Source of the DNA: Solwaraspora sp. WMMD791
GTDB taxonomy: Bacteria > Actinomycetota > Actinomycetes > Mycobacteriales > Micromonosporaceae
NCBI RefSeq assembly: GCF_029581195.1
Contig: NZ_CP120737.1
Span: 1,116,001 to 1,180,000 of the forward strand
Direction of reading: 5' to 3'
DNA: 64,000 nt
The notes under the pieces were generated by a model that saw nothing but the letters and a program-made list of their open reading frames with translations, did not search any database and was not told the origin of the DNA. The translations under genes and the position numbers were made by a program. The number at the start of each line of letters is the position of its first letter. Position 1 is the first letter of the stretch. Shown piece after piece: positions 42,929-53,547 of the stretch.

Positions 42929-43836
42929 CGTCCCTCCTCGCCGGTGCCGGCCCCGTTGAGCCGGCGGTCGTACCGCTCGTCGAGCAGGCTCAACAGGTAG
43001 TCTCCGTACCCGCTCTTGGTCAGCGGCTCGGCCAGCGTCCGTAGCTGGCTGTCGTCGATCAACCCGGCCCGCCAGGCGACCTCCTCGACGCAGCCGATCT
43101 TCATGCCCTGACGCTCCTCGATGACCCGGACGAACTCCGCCGCCTGCATCATCGAGGCGAAGGTGCCGGTGTCCAACCAGGCGGTGCCCCGGTCCAGTAC
43201 GGTGACCGAGAGCTGGCCCGCCCGGCGGTAGGCCTCGTTGACGGCGGTGATCTCCAACTCGCCCCGGGCGCTCGGGGTCAGCCCCGCGGCGATCTCCACG
43301 ACCCGGTTGTCGTAGAAGTACAGTCCCGGCACCGCGTACCGCGACCGGGGCCGCTGCGGCTTCTCCTCGATCGACAGCACCCGGCCACTGGAGTCGAAGT
43401 CGACCACCCCGTAGGCCTGCGGATTCGCCACCGGGTAGGCGAAGATCAGCCCACCGACGAGATCGCCGTGGTCGGACAACTGCCGCCCCAGGCCGACACC
43501 GTGAAAAATGTTGTCACCGAGGATCAACGCGACCGCCTCGTCGGCGATGAAGTCCGCACCCAGGACGAACGCCTGCGCGATGCCTTCGGGCCGGGGCTGG
43601 GACCGGTAGGACAACCGTAGCCCGAACTGGGACCCGTCGCCGAGCAACCGCTGAAACTGCGGCTGGTCGTCCGGGGTGGTGACGACCAGGATCTCCTTGA
43701 CGCCGGACATGATCAAGGTGGAGAGCGGATAGTAGATCATCGGCTTGTCGAAGACCGGCATGAGCTGCTTCGACACCGCACGGGTAATGGGCCACAACCG
43801 CGATCCGGTGCCACCGGCGAGTAGGATTCCACGCAC
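42925..43836 (-). CDS. rmlA: Glucose-1-phosphate thymidylyltransferase
   Basis: 303 residues from GTG 43836. Makes dTDP-glucose, the entry step. Nucleotide-binding [20 protein letters not shown], then [17 protein letters not shown], metal-binding ILGDNIFHG and FSIEEKP-like [29 protein letters not shown] follows. The longer open frame upstream is non-coding on codon grounds. TAGGCT (43849-43844) lies 7 nt before the start, indicating a leaderless mRNA. First of a two-gene rmlA-rmlC operon. Confidence 0.95.
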   Translation of the reverse strand: MRGILLAGGTGSRLWPITRAVSKQLMPVFDKPMIYYPLSTLIMSGVKEILVVTTPDDQPQFQRLLGDGSQFGLRLSYRSQPRPEGIAQAFVLGADFIADEAVALILGDNIFHGVGLGRQLSDHGDLVGGLIFAYPVANPQAYGVVDFDSSGRVLSIEEKPQRPRSRYAVPGLYFYDNRVVEIAAGLTPSARGELEITAVNEAYRRAGQLSVTVLDRGTAWLDTGTFASMMQAAEFVRVIEERQGMKIGCVEEVAWRAGLIDDSQLRTLAEPLTKSGYGDYLLSLLDERYDRRLNGAGTGEEGR

Positions 43837-43900
43837 GGCCGGGAGCCTACCGGGCGGGCGTCGACGGGCGGGCGTCGACGGGTCATGATCGGGGGCACCA

Positions 43901-44569
43901 GTGGGGATAGGCACCTTCGTCCGACACCGGCTGGGCCGGTTGGAGATCCCGGCCGCCGAACTGTACCGCCGGTTCTTCATCGACCTCGACCACCTGGGCG
44001 GCCGGATCGCGGCGCTGCACCCGGCGAAACGGATCCTGGAGATCGGTTGTGGCGACGGGGCGCTGGCCCAGCGGCTCACCACGGTCTTCGCCACCGCGGA
44101 ATACCTCGGCATCGACCCGGCGGCGACCGCTGGTCGGCTCTACCGGGGCGATCCCGCCCGCGCCGAGTTCCGCCGCCAGGACATCGCCATGCTGGCGGCC
44201 GGGCAGCCCGACCCGTTCGACCTGGTCGTCATCGTCGACGTGCTGCACCACATCCCCGCCGCCGCCCGCCCAGCGGTGCTGCGACACGCCGCCGCGCTGA
44301 CCGCCGCCGGCGGACTCCTGCTGGTCAAGGAGTGGGCCCGGGACCGGCCGGTCGCCGGCCGGCTGGCCTACTGGGCCGACCGCTACATCACCGGCGACCG
44401 CGACGTCGAGTTCATGACCGAGGCGCAGCTGGCGACGCTGCTGGGCGGGACGTTGCCGGAATTCACCCGGACCACCCTGGCGCCGATTCCGCCGTGGCGG
44501 GAGAACGTCCTGGTCGCGTTGGAGCGGACTACCGACAGTGCGGGCCCGGGCCCCGGCGCGGTCGCGTAG
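43901..44569 (+). CDS. SAM-dependent methyltransferase in the sugar locus
   Basis: 222 residues, GTG 43901. Motif [16 protein letters not shown], motif II YLGIDPA, and post-motif [14 protein letters not shown]. The N-terminus [17 protein letters not shown] resembles class I enzymes that act on lipids or sugars. It opens the plus-strand operon that continues with rmlB 12 bp later, so it may methylate the deoxysugar product or its carrier; this is an inference. The stop codon falls inside a TAGACT box that may be an internal promoter for rmlB. Confidence 0.82.
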   Translation: MGIGTFVRHRLGRLEIPAAELYRRFFIDLDHLGGRIAALHPAKRILEIGCGDGALAQRLTTVFATAEYLGIDPAATAGRLYRGDPARAEFRRQDIAMLAAGQPDPFDLVVIVDVLHHIPAAARPAVLRHAAALTAAGGLLLVKEWARDRPVAGRLAYWADRYITGDRDVEFMTEAQLATLLGGTLPEFTRTTLAPIPPWRENVLVALERTTDSAGPGPGAVA

Positions 44570-44581
44570 ACTTCGTGACCC

Positions 44582-45568
44582 GTGAGGATCCTCGTCACCG
44601 GCGGTGCCGGCTTCATCGGTTCCGAATTCGTCCGTATGCTGCTCACCGACCCGGAAACGGCGGGGGTGGCCCCCAGCGCCGTCACGGTGCTGGACAAGTT
44701 GACCTACTCCGGCAATCTCGCCAACCTCGACCCGGTCCGTGACGATCCGCGGCTGCGGTTCGTCCAGGCCGACATCTGCGACGCCGCCGCGGTCGAACGG
44801 GCCCTGCCCGACCACGACATGGTGGTGCACTTCGCGGCGGAGTCGCACGTCGACCGCTCGATCTCCGGGGCGGCCGAGTTCGTCACCACCAACGTGCTGG
44901 GCACCCAGACTCTGCTCGACGCGGCGATGCGCCACCGCGTCGGTCGGTTCGTTCACGTCTCCACCGACGAGGTGTACGGGTCGATCGAGGACGGATCCTG
45001 GACGGAGGACTGGCCGCTGTCGCCGAACTCGCCGTACTCGGCCTCCAAGGCCGGTTCCGACCTGCTGGCCCTGGCCTACCACCGCACCCACGGGATGGAC
45101 GTGGTGGTGACCCGCTGTTCCAACAACTACGGGCCCTACCAGTTCCCGGAGAAGGTCATCCCGCTGTTCGTCACCAACCTGCTCGACGGTGGCACGGTGC
45201 CGCTGTACGGCGACGGCGGCAACATCCGGGACTGGCTGCACGTACGCGACCACTGCGTGGGCATCGGACTGGTGGCCGCGGGCGGGCGGGCCGGCGAGGT
45301 CTACCACATCGGCGGCGGCACCGAGTTGACCAACAAGGAGCTGACCGGACGTCTGCTCGACGCCTGCGGGGTCGGCTGGGACCGGGTGGTACCGGTCACC
45401 GACCGCAAGGGCCATGACCGCCGCTACTCGCTCGACATCGGCAAGATCTCCCGCGAACTCGGCTACGCGCCGAGCGTCACCCTCGACGAGGGGCTGGCTG
45501 AGACGGTCCGCTGGTACCGGGAGAACCGTGCCTGGTGGGAGCCGCTCAAGAAGCCCGTGGCGAAGTGA
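44582..45568 (+). CDS. rmlB: dTDP-glucose 4,6-dehydratase
   Basis: 328 residues. Extended SDR: NAD-binding ILVTGGAGFIGSEFVRML at the N-terminus, FAAESHVDRSI, STDEVYGS with the catalytic Thr-Asp-Glu, YSASKAGSDLLALAYHRT with YxxxK, and RCSNNYGPYQFPEK. It converts dTDP-glucose to the 4-keto-6-deoxy sugar. The rmlD start overlaps its stop by 4 bp. Confidence 0.96.
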   Translation: MRILVTGGAGFIGSEFVRMLLTDPETAGVAPSAVTVLDKLTYSGNLANLDPVRDDPRLRFVQADICDAAAVERALPDHDMVVHFAAESHVDRSISGAAEFVTTNVLGTQTLLDAAMRHRVGRFVHVSTDEVYGSIEDGSWTEDWPLSPNSPYSASKAGSDLLALAYHRTHGMDVVVTRCSNNYGPYQFPEKVIPLFVTNLLDGGTVPLYGDGGNIRDWLHVRDHCVGIGLVAAGGRAGEVYHIGGGTELTNKELTGRLLDACGVGWDRVVPVTDRKGHDRRYSLDIGKISRELGYAPSVTLDEGLAETVRWYRENRAWWEPLKKPVAK

Positions 45569-46449
45569 GCGCACCGGACCGGTGGCTGGTCACCGGGGCC
45601 GGCGGGATGCTCGGCCTCGACCTGCTCGCCGTCCTCGCCGACCAGCCCGAGCCGGTGGCGGTCACCGCCTGCACCCGCGCCGAACTGGACATCACCGACC
45701 CGGCCGCCGTCGCGGCGGCCGTCGACGGACACCGGGTGGTCGTCAACGCCGCCGCCTGGACCGATGTGGACGGCGCGGAGACCGCCGAGACGGCGGCCAC
45801 CGCCGTCAACGGCACCGGGGTCGCCCACCTGGCGCAGGCCTGCGCCGAGCGGGGCACTGTCCTGGTCCACGTCTCGACCGACTACGTCTTCGCCGGTGAC
45901 GGGCGGTCACCGTACCCCGAGGACGCCCCGACCGTGCCGGTCAACGCGTACGGGCGCAGCAAGCTCGTCGGCGAGCAGGCGGTCACCCGGCTGCTGCCGG
46001 ACACCGGCTACATCGTGCGCACCGCCTGGCTCTACGGTGCCCACGGCCCGAACTTCGTCGCCACGATGCTGCGGCTGGCCGGCCAACGCGACCACCTCGA
46101 CGTGGTCGACGACCAGCACGGCCAGCCGACCTGGTCGTACGCGCTCGCCGAGCGGCTGGTCGCGCTGGCCCGGGCGGCGCGGGCCGGGACCGCGCCGGCC
46201 GGGATCTACCACGGTACGGCCAGCGGCCAGACCACCTGGTGCGGACTGGCCCGGGAGGCGTTCGCGCTGCGTGGACTCGATCCGGACCGGATCCGGCCCA
46301 CCGACAGCGGTCAGTTCCGTCGGCCCGCCGCCCGACCTGCGTACTCGGTCCTCGGACATCAGCGTTGGGCGCTCGCCGGGCTCCCCGCCATGGCAGACTG
46401 GCGGAGCATGCTCTCCGCCGCGCTGCGTGACCCTCGGTTCGTCAGCTGA
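45565..46449 (+). CDS. rmlD: dTDP-4-dehydrorhamnose reductase
   Basis: 294 residues from GTG 45565. SDR with LVTGAGGMLGLDLLAVLADQ, VNAAAWTDVDGAE, VHVSTDYVFAGDG, NAYGRSKLVGEQAV (YxxxK) and RTAWLYGAHGPNFV. Reduces the C4 keto group, completing dTDP-L-rhamnose. C-terminal RPAARPAYSVLGHQRW is characteristic of RmlD. All four rml genes are therefore present, two on each strand. Confidence 0.95.
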   Translation: MSAPDRWLVTGAGGMLGLDLLAVLADQPEPVAVTACTRAELDITDPAAVAAAVDGHRVVVNAAAWTDVDGAETAETAATAVNGTGVAHLAQACAERGTVLVHVSTDYVFAGDGRSPYPEDAPTVPVNAYGRSKLVGEQAVTRLLPDTGYIVRTAWLYGAHGPNFVATMLRLAGQRDHLDVVDDQHGQPTWSYALAERLVALARAARAGTAPAGIYHGTASGQTTWCGLAREAFALRGLDPDRIRPTDSGQFRRPAARPAYSVLGHQRWALAGLPAMADWRSMLSAALRDPRFVS

Positions 46450-46523
46450 CCCTTGCGGCCCGGCCCGCCGCCGCGGGTCGTGATCCCCACCCCGCGATCC
46501 CCACCCCCAGGAGAGACATCGAC

Positions 46524-47567
46524 ATGTCGGCAAGCAATCCTGAGCAGGACTCCACCGGACTCCCACGGGTCAGCGCGATCGTGCTGGCCTGGGGGGCGGA
46601 ACCGCTGCTGCGGCGCAGCGTGGAGGCGCTGCTGCACTCGGCGAAGGTCGACGTCGACGTCGTGCTGGTCGACAACGGGTGCACCACCGACGACGTCACC
46701 CACCTGCGGGAGGTCCCCGGGGTGAGCGTGGTCGGCCACGGTGAGAACGTCGGCTTCTCGGCCGGCTGCAACCTCGGCGTCGAGGCCTCCACCGGCGAGT
46801 ACGTGGCGCTGATCAACGGCGACGCGGTGGTCGAACCGACCACCCTGGCCCGGCTGGTCGAGGAGCTCGCCGACCCCAGCATCGGCATCGCCGCCGGGGC
46901 GGTACGCCTGGCCGACGAGCCTGAGCTGTTGAACTCCAGCGGCAACGAGGTGCACGTGCTCGGGCTGAGCTGGATCGGCGGGTTCCGGCAGCGGGAGACC
47001 CGCACCGAACCGACCGAGACGGCCGGCGCGATGGGTGCCTGCCTGGTGACCCGACGGACCCACTGGGACCGGCTCGGCGGGTTCGACCCGCACTACTTCG
47101 CCTATCACGAGGACGCCGACCTGTCGTTGCGTACCTGGCGGGTCGGCCTGCGGGTGGTCAACGTACCGGACGCGGTGGCGCTGCACCGCTACGAGTTCAG
47201 TCGTAACAGCTTCAAGTTCTACCTTGTCGAGCGCAACCGGGTGATGTTCGTCGTGACCCTGTGGGGAGCCCGCTCGCTGGTCCTGCTCGGCCCGCCGTTG
47301 CTGGCGCTGGAGTTGGCGATGCTGGCGTTGGCCACCAAGGACGGATGGTTGCGGGACAAGCTCCGCGGCTACCGCTGGCTGTGGCAGCACCGGCGGCACC
47401 TGCGACACCGGCGGGCCCAGCTGCAGGCCGAACGGACCGTCGCCGACCGGATCTGGATGCGGGTGCTCACCGACCGGCTGGACACCCCGCTGATCAACCC
47501 ACCGGGCACGCCGGTGTTCAACGCCGCGATGTCGGCCTACTGGCGGCTGGTGCGCCGCTGGGTGTGA
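46524..47567 (+). CDS. GT2 family glycosyltransferase (rhamnosyltransferase-like)
   Basis: 347 residues after AGGAGAG. N-terminal GT-A fold: AIVLAWGAEPLLRRSVEALL, VVLVDNGCTTDD, GFSAGCNLGVEAST and ALINGDAVVEP (the DxD-like site is NGDA). AMGACLVTRRTHWDRLGGFD and YFAYHEDADLSLRTW are typical of WbbL/RfbF rhamnosyltransferases. It ends in a membrane-associated region (VLLGPPLLALELAMLAL) and basic tail. It probably places rhamnose from the adjacent pathway on a cell-wall linker or surface glycan. Confidence 0.88.
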   Translation: MSASNPEQDSTGLPRVSAIVLAWGAEPLLRRSVEALLHSAKVDVDVVLVDNGCTTDDVTHLREVPGVSVVGHGENVGFSAGCNLGVEASTGEYVALINGDAVVEPTTLARLVEELADPSIGIAAGAVRLADEPELLNSSGNEVHVLGLSWIGGFRQRETRTEPTETAGAMGACLVTRRTHWDRLGGFDPHYFAYHEDADLSLRTWRVGLRVVNVPDAVALHRYEFSRNSFKFYLVERNRVMFVVTLWGARSLVLLGPPLLALELAMLALATKDGWLRDKLRGYRWLWQHRRHLRHRRAQLQAERTVADRIWMRVLTDRLDTPLINPPGTPVFNAAMSAYWRLVRRWV

Positions 47568-47574
47568 CGCCACA

Positions 47575-47630
47575 GCCCGGCGAGGGTCGGCGACGGCTGC
47601 CGAGCATGCCGTCACCGGCCCTCGCCGGGC
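47575..47630. terminator. Two-step inverted repeat between the glycosyltransferase and prcA
   Basis: Outer 12-bp arms (47575-47586 and 47619-47630) and inner GACGGC/GCCGTC arms (47592-47597, 47608-47613) lie between convergent genes. Confidence 0.75.
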
Positions 47631-47634
47631 GGTG

Positions 47635-48495
47635 TCAGTCCTGGTCGGTGTCGGCGGACCCGGCCGTGTCCTCCAGGTCTGCGGAGGCCGCTGACGAGGT
47701 CGGCTTGTCCGCCGCGGACCCGGGCAGTCGCGGCCCGTCCGTCCGGCTCGCCGCCCCGCCCGCCTCGTCGTCGTCCGACGCCGAGGCGGCGGTGGTTTCG
47801 CCGTCGAGCAGCGCGGTGAGCGCGGCACCGGTCACCCGGCGGAACGTCCGTCCACGACGGCGACGGTCGAGCACCGCCACTTCGAGCTGGTTGGCGGCGA
47901 GGCTGCGGGTCGTGCCGTTCTCCGCGCCGACGCCAGCGAGCGAACGCACCGCGAGCGAGATCGCGTCAGCCAGCGACATGTCCGCCCGATGGTCCGCCCG
48001 CAGCGTGCCGGTGATCGTCTCGGCGTGCCCACCCATCGCCATGCAGCCCGGCTCATCTGTCACCGAACCGTCGTAGGTCAGCCGGTAGATCTCGTCCGCC
48101 GCCGGCTCCAGGCCCACCTCCGCGACGCAGATCTCGACCTCGAACGGCTTGGACTGCTCGGTGAAGATGGCACCGAGAGTCTGCGCGTACGCGTTGGCGA
48201 GCGCCAGGCCGGTGACGTCCCGCCGGTCGTAGCTCAGGCCGTTCAGGTCGGCCATCCGCACCCCGGCCCGCCGCAGGTTCTCGAACTCGTTGTATCGGCC
48301 GACCGCGGCGAAACCAATCCGGTCGTAGATCTCACTCACCTTGTGCAGCGCGCTGGACAGGTTCTCCGCGACGAAGAGGACCCCGCCCTCGTAACTGAGC
48401 ACGAGTGCGCTGCGGCCCCGGGCGATGCCCTTGCGGGCCAGCTCGGAACGGTCCCGCATGATCTGCTCGGGCGAGGCGTAGAACTGCATTGCCAC
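47635..48495 (-). CDS. prcA: 20S proteasome alpha subunit
   Basis: 286 residues. [20 protein letters not shown] is the N-terminal alpha-subunit signature that gates the pore. The core continues through [20 protein letters not shown] and [16 protein letters not shown]. The C-terminal ~50 residues are an acidic, low-complexity tail. It forms the outer rings of the barrel docked by ARC. GTG 48495 is used, after GAAGGAGAG; ATG two codons later is possible. It lies 65 bp after prcB. Confidence 0.97.
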   Translation of the reverse strand: MAMQFYASPEQIMRDRSELARKGIARGRSALVLSYEGGVLFVAENLSSALHKVSEIYDRIGFAAVGRYNEFENLRRAGVRMADLNGLSYDRRDVTGLALANAYAQTLGAIFTEQSKPFEVEICVAEVGLEPAADEIYRLTYDGSVTDEPGCMAMGGHAETITGTLRADHRADMSLADAISLAVRSLAGVGAENGTTRSLAANQLEVAVLDRRRRGRTFRRVTGAALTALLDGETTAASASDDDEAGGAASRTDGPRLPGSAADKPTSSAASADLEDTAGSADTDQD

Positions 48496-48560
48496 GGCGG
48501 CGGCTCTCCTTCGGCCAGGTGGATCGACGACAGCGGACGTGACGGTCGGTGGTGGACCGC

Positions 48561-49400
48561 TCAGCCGCCGGGATTCTCGGTACGCGCGGCGACAACGGCC
48601 TCGGCGATCTCCGCGGACTCCGCGTCGGTGAGCCGATGGGTGCCGTCGGCGGTCGCGGTCATCACCACCGGGAAGATCCGGCGGGTGAGGTCCGGGCCGC
48701 CGGTGGCGGTGTCGTCGTCAGCGGCGTCGTAGAGTGCCTCGACCGCGAGCCGGACAGCCTCGGCACTGCTGAGCCCGGACCGGTAGCGCTTCTTCAACGC
48801 GGCCTTGGCGAACAGCGAGCCCGAACCGATCGCGTCGTAGCCGGTCGTCTCGTAGGGGCCACCGGTCACGTCGAAGCTGAAGATCCGGCCCGCCGTGGCG
48901 GGGTCGGTGGCGGCCAGGTCGTAGCCGGCGAACAGCGGTACCACGGCCAGGCCCTGCAGGGCGGCCCCGAGATTGTTGCGGATCATCGAGGCGAGGCGGT
49001 TCGCCTTGCCGTCGAGGGAGAGCACCGCGCCCTCCATTTTCTCGTAGTGCTCCAGCTCGACCTGGAACAGCCGCATCAGCTCGATGCCGATACCGGCCGT
49101 GCCGGCGATGCCGATCAGCGAGTACGCGTCGGCCGGATGCACCTTCTCGATGTCCCGGTTGGCGATCAGGTTGCCCATCGTCGCCCGCCGGTCACCGGCC
49201 ATCACCACACCGTCGGCGGTGACGAGGGTGACGATCGTGGTGGCGTGCGGCGCGACGTCGGCACTGAGCCCGGGCGGCAGCGGGCGACGCCCGGGCAACA
49301 GCTCCGGCGCGGCCATCGCCAGGAACTGGGTGAAGGAGGACGTCCCCGCGTTGGTGAACACGTCCGGTAGGCGCCCGGATGGATCAAATCCCGCTGCCAC
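48561..49400 (-). CDS. prcB: 20S proteasome beta subunit
   Basis: 279 residues. Synthesised with a 53-residue propeptide; autocleavage before Thr54 in [11 protein letters not shown] exposes the N-terminal threonine nucleophile. [35 protein letters not shown] and [20 protein letters not shown] follow family conservation. GTG 49400. The 138-bp gap from pup contains a hairpin and TAGTCT (49492-49487, reverse), so prcBA may have its own promoter with an ~80-nt leader. Confidence 0.97.
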   Translation of the reverse strand: MAAGFDPSGRLPDVFTNAGTSSFTQFLAMAAPELLPGRRPLPPGLSADVAPHATTIVTLVTADGVVMAGDRRATMGNLIANRDIEKVHPADAYSLIGIAGTAGIGIELMRLFQVELEHYEKMEGAVLSLDGKANRLASMIRNNLGAALQGLAVVPLFAGYDLAATDPATAGRIFSFDVTGGPYETTGYDAIGSGSLFAKAALKKRYRSGLSSAEAVRLAVEALYDAADDDTATGGPDLTRRIFPVVMTATADGTHRLTDAESAEIAEAVVAARTENPGG

Positions 49401-49497
49401 GTGGTCCCTCTCTGCAGAACTGAACGCCTCGACCAGCCAGCTGTCACAGCCATCCGACCGGTCGAGGGCCGCCGTGTGGTTGAAGCAGACTAGCGTG

Positions 49498-49514
49498 CGC
49501 GCCCGGCGGGCGCG
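49498..49514. terminator. Short GC hairpin between pup and prcB
   Basis: CGCGCCC-GGC-GGGCGCG, 24 bp after the pup stop. It could attenuate read-through into prcBA. Confidence 0.45.
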
Positions 49515-49538
49515 ATCATCACCCGCTGGGCGCGGCGA

Positions 49539-49754
49539 CTACTGGCCGCCCTTCTGGACGTACCCGCGGACGAACTCCTCGGCGTTCTCCTCGAGGACCG
49601 AGTCGATCTCGTCGAGCAGGTCGTCGACGTCCTCCGTGATCTCCGCGTGCCGCTGCGCGACCTCGGGGTCGACCTCGGTGACCGCCTCGTCGACCTCCTC
49701 GGCCCGGCGGGTCTTGCCGGACTGGGACTGCCCTGCGTTGTCACGGGTAGCCAT
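49539..49754 (-). CDS. pup: Prokaryotic ubiquitin-like protein Pup
   Basis: 71 residues from ATG 49754, after GAGGAGG. It is intrinsically disordered and highly acidic, with a central coiled-coil-forming segment DVDDLLDEIDSVLEENAEEF that binds the ARC/Mpa coiled coil. It ends ...VQKGGQ: the terminal Gln must be deamidated by Dop to Glu before PafA can conjugate it. Lies between dop and prcB on the same strand. Confidence 0.97.
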   Translation of the reverse strand: MATRDNAGQSQSGKTRRAEEVDEAVTEVDPEVAQRHAEITEDVDDLLDEIDSVLEENAEEFVRGYVQKGGQ

Positions 49755-49848
49755 CAGGTGCCTCCTCAACGATCGCCTGGGTGAAACTTACCTCGCGGCG
49801 GCGGCGGCGGGCGAGGTGACCGCGCGCCCCGCCGTCGCCGCGGCGACG

Positions 49849-51366
49849 TCAGCTGTTGGTGAGCGCCTCCAGCAGGTCCTTCGCGCTGGGGCAGCGGTCG
49901 AACAGAGCGCCGACGTGCGCCCGGGTACCGCGCTCGGGTTCCATCATCGGCACTCGGACCAGCGACTCGCGGCCGACGTCGAAGATGACCGAGTCCCAGC
50001 TGGCCGCGACGACCTCCGAGGCGTACTGGGCCAGGCAGCGGCCCCGGAAGTAGGCCCGGGTGTCCTCTGGTGGTTCGACCATGGCGCTGCGGGTCTCGGC
50101 GTCGTCGAGCAGGGTCCGCATCGCGCCCCGGCTGACCAGTCGGTGGTAGAGGCCCTTCTCCGGACGGACGTCGGCGTACTGCAGATCGACCAGTTGCAGC
50201 TTCGGCGACGCCCAGGTCAGCCCTTCCCGCTCCCGGTAGCCCTCGAGCAGCCGCAGCTTCGCGACCCAGTCGAGGTCGGAGGCGCAGGACAGCACGTCGC
50301 GGCCGAGCCGGTCCAGGACGTCCTCCCACCGGTCGAGCACGTCGGCCGTGGCGTCGTCGACGTCGTCGCCGTACCGGTCGGCGACGAAGGCCTTCACCCG
50401 CTCGAAGAACGCCCACTGCAGGTCGAGCGCGGTCAGCCGCCGCCCATCGCGCAACCGCATCAGGTGCGACAGCGACGGGTCGTGACTGACCGCCTTGAGC
50501 TCGGCGACCGGATCGGCGATACCGAGATCGGCGCCGAGCGCCTTCTCCTCGATCATGGTCAGGATCAGCGACGTGGTGCCGACCTTGAGGTACGTGGAGA
50601 TCTCCGACAGGTTCGCGTCACCGATGATCACGTGCAGCCGGCGGTACTTGTCCGCGTCGGCGTGCGGCTCGTCGCGGGTGTTGATGATCGGCCGCTTCAG
50701 CGTGGTCTCCAGGCCGACCTCGACCTCGAAGAAGTCGGCCCGCTGGGAGATCTGGAACCCGGCGTGCCCGCCGTCCTGGCCGATGCCGACCCGGCCCGCG
50801 CCGCAGACGATCTGCCGGGTGACGAAGAACGGTGTCAGATACGCGACGATGTCGGCGAACGGCGTCTGCCGCCGCATCAGGTAGTTCTCGTGCGCCCCGT
50901 AGCTGGCACCCTTGTTGTCGGTGTTGTTCTTGTACAACTGGATCGGGTGGGCGCCGGGGATGGTCGCCGCGCGGCGGGCCGCCTCCGCCATCACCCGCTC
51001 CCCCGCCTTGTCCCACCGGACCAGGTCACGCGGGTTGGTCACCTCGGGGGTGGAGTACTCCGGGTGGGCGTGGTCGACATAGAGCCGGGCGCCGTTGGTG
51101 AGGATCACGTTGGCCAGGCCCAGGTCCTCGTCGGCGAGCGCCTCGGCCGGGTCGTACGCCGCACCCGAGTAGGTGAAGCCGCGGGCGTCACGCAGCGGCG
51201 ACTCCTCCTCGTAGTCCCACCGGGCACGGCCGCCCCGGTTCAACTCGGGACGGGCACCGTAGGCGTTGACCACCTGCGAGGAGGTCACCATCGGGTTGGC
51301 TCCGGGCTGGCCGGGTACGGAGATGCCGTACTCCACCTCGGTGCCCATGATCCGCCGCACACTCAT
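49849..51366 (-). CDS. dop: Depupylase/Pup deamidase
   Basis: 505 residues, homologous to Paf[21 protein letters not shown] is the N-terminal ATP/metal loop; [20 protein letters not shown] and [20 protein letters not shown] are shared with PafA. The segment between residues ~40 and 80 is the Dop-specific loop ([20 protein letters not shown]). It deamidates Pup-Gln and removes Pup from substrates. ATG 51366. Confidence 0.97.
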   Translation of the reverse strand: MSVRRIMGTEVEYGISVPGQPGANPMVTSSQVVNAYGARPELNRGGRARWDYEEESPLRDARGFTYSGAAYDPAEALADEDLGLANVILTNGARLYVDHAHPEYSTPEVTNPRDLVRWDKAGERVMAEAARRAATIPGAHPIQLYKNNTDNKGASYGAHENYLMRRQTPFADIVAYLTPFFVTRQIVCGAGRVGIGQDGGHAGFQISQRADFFEVEVGLETTLKRPIINTRDEPHADADKYRRLHVIIGDANLSEISTYLKVGTTSLILTMIEEKALGADLGIADPVAELKAVSHDPSLSHLMRLRDGRRLTALDLQWAFFERVKAFVADRYGDDVDDATADVLDRWEDVLDRLGRDVLSCASDLDWVAKLRLLEGYREREGLTWASPKLQLVDLQYADVRPEKGLYHRLVSRGAMRTLLDDAETRSAMVEPPEDTRAYFRGRCLAQYASEVVAASWDSVIFDVGRESLVRVPMMEPERGTRAHVGALFDRCPSAKDLLEALTNS

Positions 51367-51507
51367 GCCGTTACCTCATCGCTTCCCTCGGTGCCGGTCA
51401 GGTCGAGCGTAGTCCGCGCGTGGGCGGATCCGGACGCGGCGTGCCTGTCGGCTCCTCGGACAGCGCATCAGGACATCCGGCACCGGGGCGGTACCGACAG
51501 GAGCCGT

Positions 51508-51560
51508 CGCGACGGCGGTGGCCCGCACCCCAGGTCCGGGTGCGGGCCACCGCCGTCGCG
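51508..51560. terminator. 23-bp perfect hairpin downstream of arc
   Basis: Arms 51508-51530 and 51538-51560 with a 7-nt loop, immediately after the arc stop and before dop on the same strand. It separates arc from the dop-pup-prcBA unit. Confidence 0.88.
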
Positions 51561-51562
51561 CG

Positions 51563-53344
51563 TCAGAGGTACTGGCCCGTGTTGCTGGCCGTCTCGATCG
51601 ACCGGCCGGCCTCGGTCCCCTTGCCGCCGGAGACGAGGGTACGGATGTAGACGATCCGCTCCCCCTTCTTGCCGGAGATCCGTGCCCAGTCGTCCGGGTT
51701 GGTGGTGTTCGGCAGGTCTTCGTTCTCCCGGAACTCGTCGACGCAGGCGTCGAGCAGGTGCTGCAGCCGCAGACCCTTCCGCCCGGAGGTGAGGAACTCC
51801 TTGATCGCCATCTTCTTGCCCCGGTCGACGATGTTCTGGATCATCGCGCCGGAGTTGAAGTCCTTGAAGTACAGGACCTCCTTGTCGCCGTTGGCGTAGG
51901 TGACCTCCAGGAACCGGTTCTCGTCGGTCTCCGAGTACATCCGCAGGACCACGGCGTCGATCATCGCCGACACGGTGGCCTGCGGATCGTTGCCATGCTC
52001 GGCCAGGTCGTCGGCGTGCAGCGGCAACCCGGTGAGGATGTACTTGGAGAAGATGTCCTTGGCCGCCTCGGCGTCCGGACGCTCGATCTTGATCTTGACA
52101 TCGAGTCGGCCGGGCCGCAGGATCGCCGGATCGATCATGTCCTCCCGGTTGGAGGCACCGATCACGATCACGTTCTCCAGGCCCTCGACCCCGTCGATCT
52201 CGCTGAGCAGCTGCGGGACGATGGTGTTCTCCACGTCCGAGGAGACCCCGGAGCCCCGGGTCCGGAAGACCGAGTCCATCTCGTCGAAGAACACGATCAC
52301 CGGAGTGCCCTCGCCGGCCTTCTCCCGGGCCCGCTGGAAGATCAACCGGATGTGCCGCTCAGTCTCGCCGACGTACTTGTTGAGCAGCTCCGGGCCCTTG
52401 ATGTTGAGGAAGAAGCTGGTGTGCTTCTCCTCACCACGTCGTTCGGCGATCTTCTTCGCCAGCGAGTTGGCCACCGCCTTGGCGATCAGCGTCTTGCCGC
52501 AACCCGGCGGGCCGTAGAGCAGGATGCCCTTCGGCGGCCGCAACTGGTGCTCACGGAACAGCTCCGCGTGCAGGAACGGCAACTCCACCGCGTCGCGGAT
52601 CTGCTCGATCTGGGAGTGCAGGCCACCGATGTCGGTGTAGTCGACGTCCGGCACCTCCTCCAGCACCAGCTCCTCGACCTCGCTCTTCGGGATGCGCTCG
52701 TACGCGTACGCCGACCGGGGCTCGATCATCAACGAGTCACCGGCCCGCAACGCGGCGCCCACCAGCGTCTCCGCCAGATGGACCACCCGCTCCTCGTCGG
52801 CGTGCGAGATGACCAGCGCACGGTCACTCGCCTCACCGGTCGGGTTGTCGAGAAGCTCCTTGAGCATCACCACCTCGCCGACCCGCTCGTAGCCGAACGC
52901 GTCGACCACGTTGAGCGCGTCGTTGAGCAGGACCTCCTGTCCGCGCTGGAGCTCATCGGCGTCCAACGACGGAGAGAGCGCCACCCGCAGCTTCCGGCCA
53001 CCGGTGAACACGTCCACCGTGCCGTCGGCATGCCGGGCCAGGAAGACGCCGTACCCGCTGGGCGGTTGCGCCAGCCGGTCGATCTCCTCCTTGAGCGTGA
53101 CGATCTGGGCCCGGGCCTCCTTGAGGGTGGCCACGAGCCGTTCGTTGTTCTCGGTCAGTCGGGCCAGCTGCGCCTGCGCTGCCGCCAGCCGTTCCTCGAG
53201 CTGCCGGACGTGTCGGGGGCTTTCGGTCAACTTGCGCCGCACCAGAGCGAGTTCCTCTTGAAGAAACGCGACCTGGGTGGAGAGATCGTGGGCCTCCTTC
53301 TCCCACCGTGCGGCGCGCGAGTCCGCGTCGTCGCTGCGTGCCAC
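51563..53344 (-). CDS. arc: Proteasome-associated AAA ATPase (ARC/Mpa)
   Basis: 593 residues. N-terminal coiled coil (~15-80) that captures Pup, tandem OB domain, then one AAA+ module: Walker [18 protein letters not shown], Walker [13 protein letters not shown] and the arginine-finger region [13 protein letters not shown]. The C-terminus is SNTGQYL; the GQYL tail docks on and opens the proteasome gate. GTG 53344 follows GGGGAGG. Followed by a strong hairpin. Confidence 0.97.
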   Translation of the reverse strand: MARSDDADSRAARWEKEAHDLSTQVAFLQEELALVRRKLTESPRHVRQLEERLAAAQAQLARLTENNERLVATLKEARAQIVTLKEEIDRLAQPPSGYGVFLARHADGTVDVFTGGRKLRVALSPSLDADELQRGQEVLLNDALNVVDAFGYERVGEVVMLKELLDNPTGEASDRALVISHADEERVVHLAETLVGAALRAGDSLMIEPRSAYAYERIPKSEVEELVLEEVPDVDYTDIGGLHSQIEQIRDAVELPFLHAELFREHQLRPPKGILLYGPPGCGKTLIAKAVANSLAKKIAERRGEEKHTSFFLNIKGPELLNKYVGETERHIRLIFQRAREKAGEGTPVIVFFDEMDSVFRTRGSGVSSDVENTIVPQLLSEIDGVEGLENVIVIGASNREDMIDPAILRPGRLDVKIKIERPDAEAAKDIFSKYILTGLPLHADDLAEHGNDPQATVSAMIDAVVLRMYSETDENRFLEVTYANGDKEVLYFKDFNSGAMIQNIVDRGKKMAIKEFLTSGRKGLRLQHLLDACVDEFRENEDLPNTTNPDDWARISGKKGERIVYIRTLVSGGKGTEAGRSIETASNTGQYL

Positions 53345-53547
53345 GTCCCACCTCCCCGGGGGCTAAAACGTACTGCCCTAACACTAGCTGTTTGCCGGAC
53401 GTTTCGAACCCACGCAACACAGTCGTCCCACAACGTTGATCGCTTTGTTCACGTCTCCAGGGGTCCGGACGGGCTCTGGCGTGCCGCCGACCCGGCGTGT
53501 CGGGTACCGTCGAGCGCGACCATGGTCAGCATCCAGGGAGGGCACTC

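Noticed and set aside
49084-51792. A 902-codon + strand open frame opposite prcB, pup and dop
   Set aside because: Antisense shadow over three unmistakable Pup-proteasome genes.
53400-53470. GTTTCGAACCCACGC resembled a tRNA T-arm
   Set aside because: No acceptor, D or anticodon stems could be assembled around it, and the sequence fits the arc upstream region.
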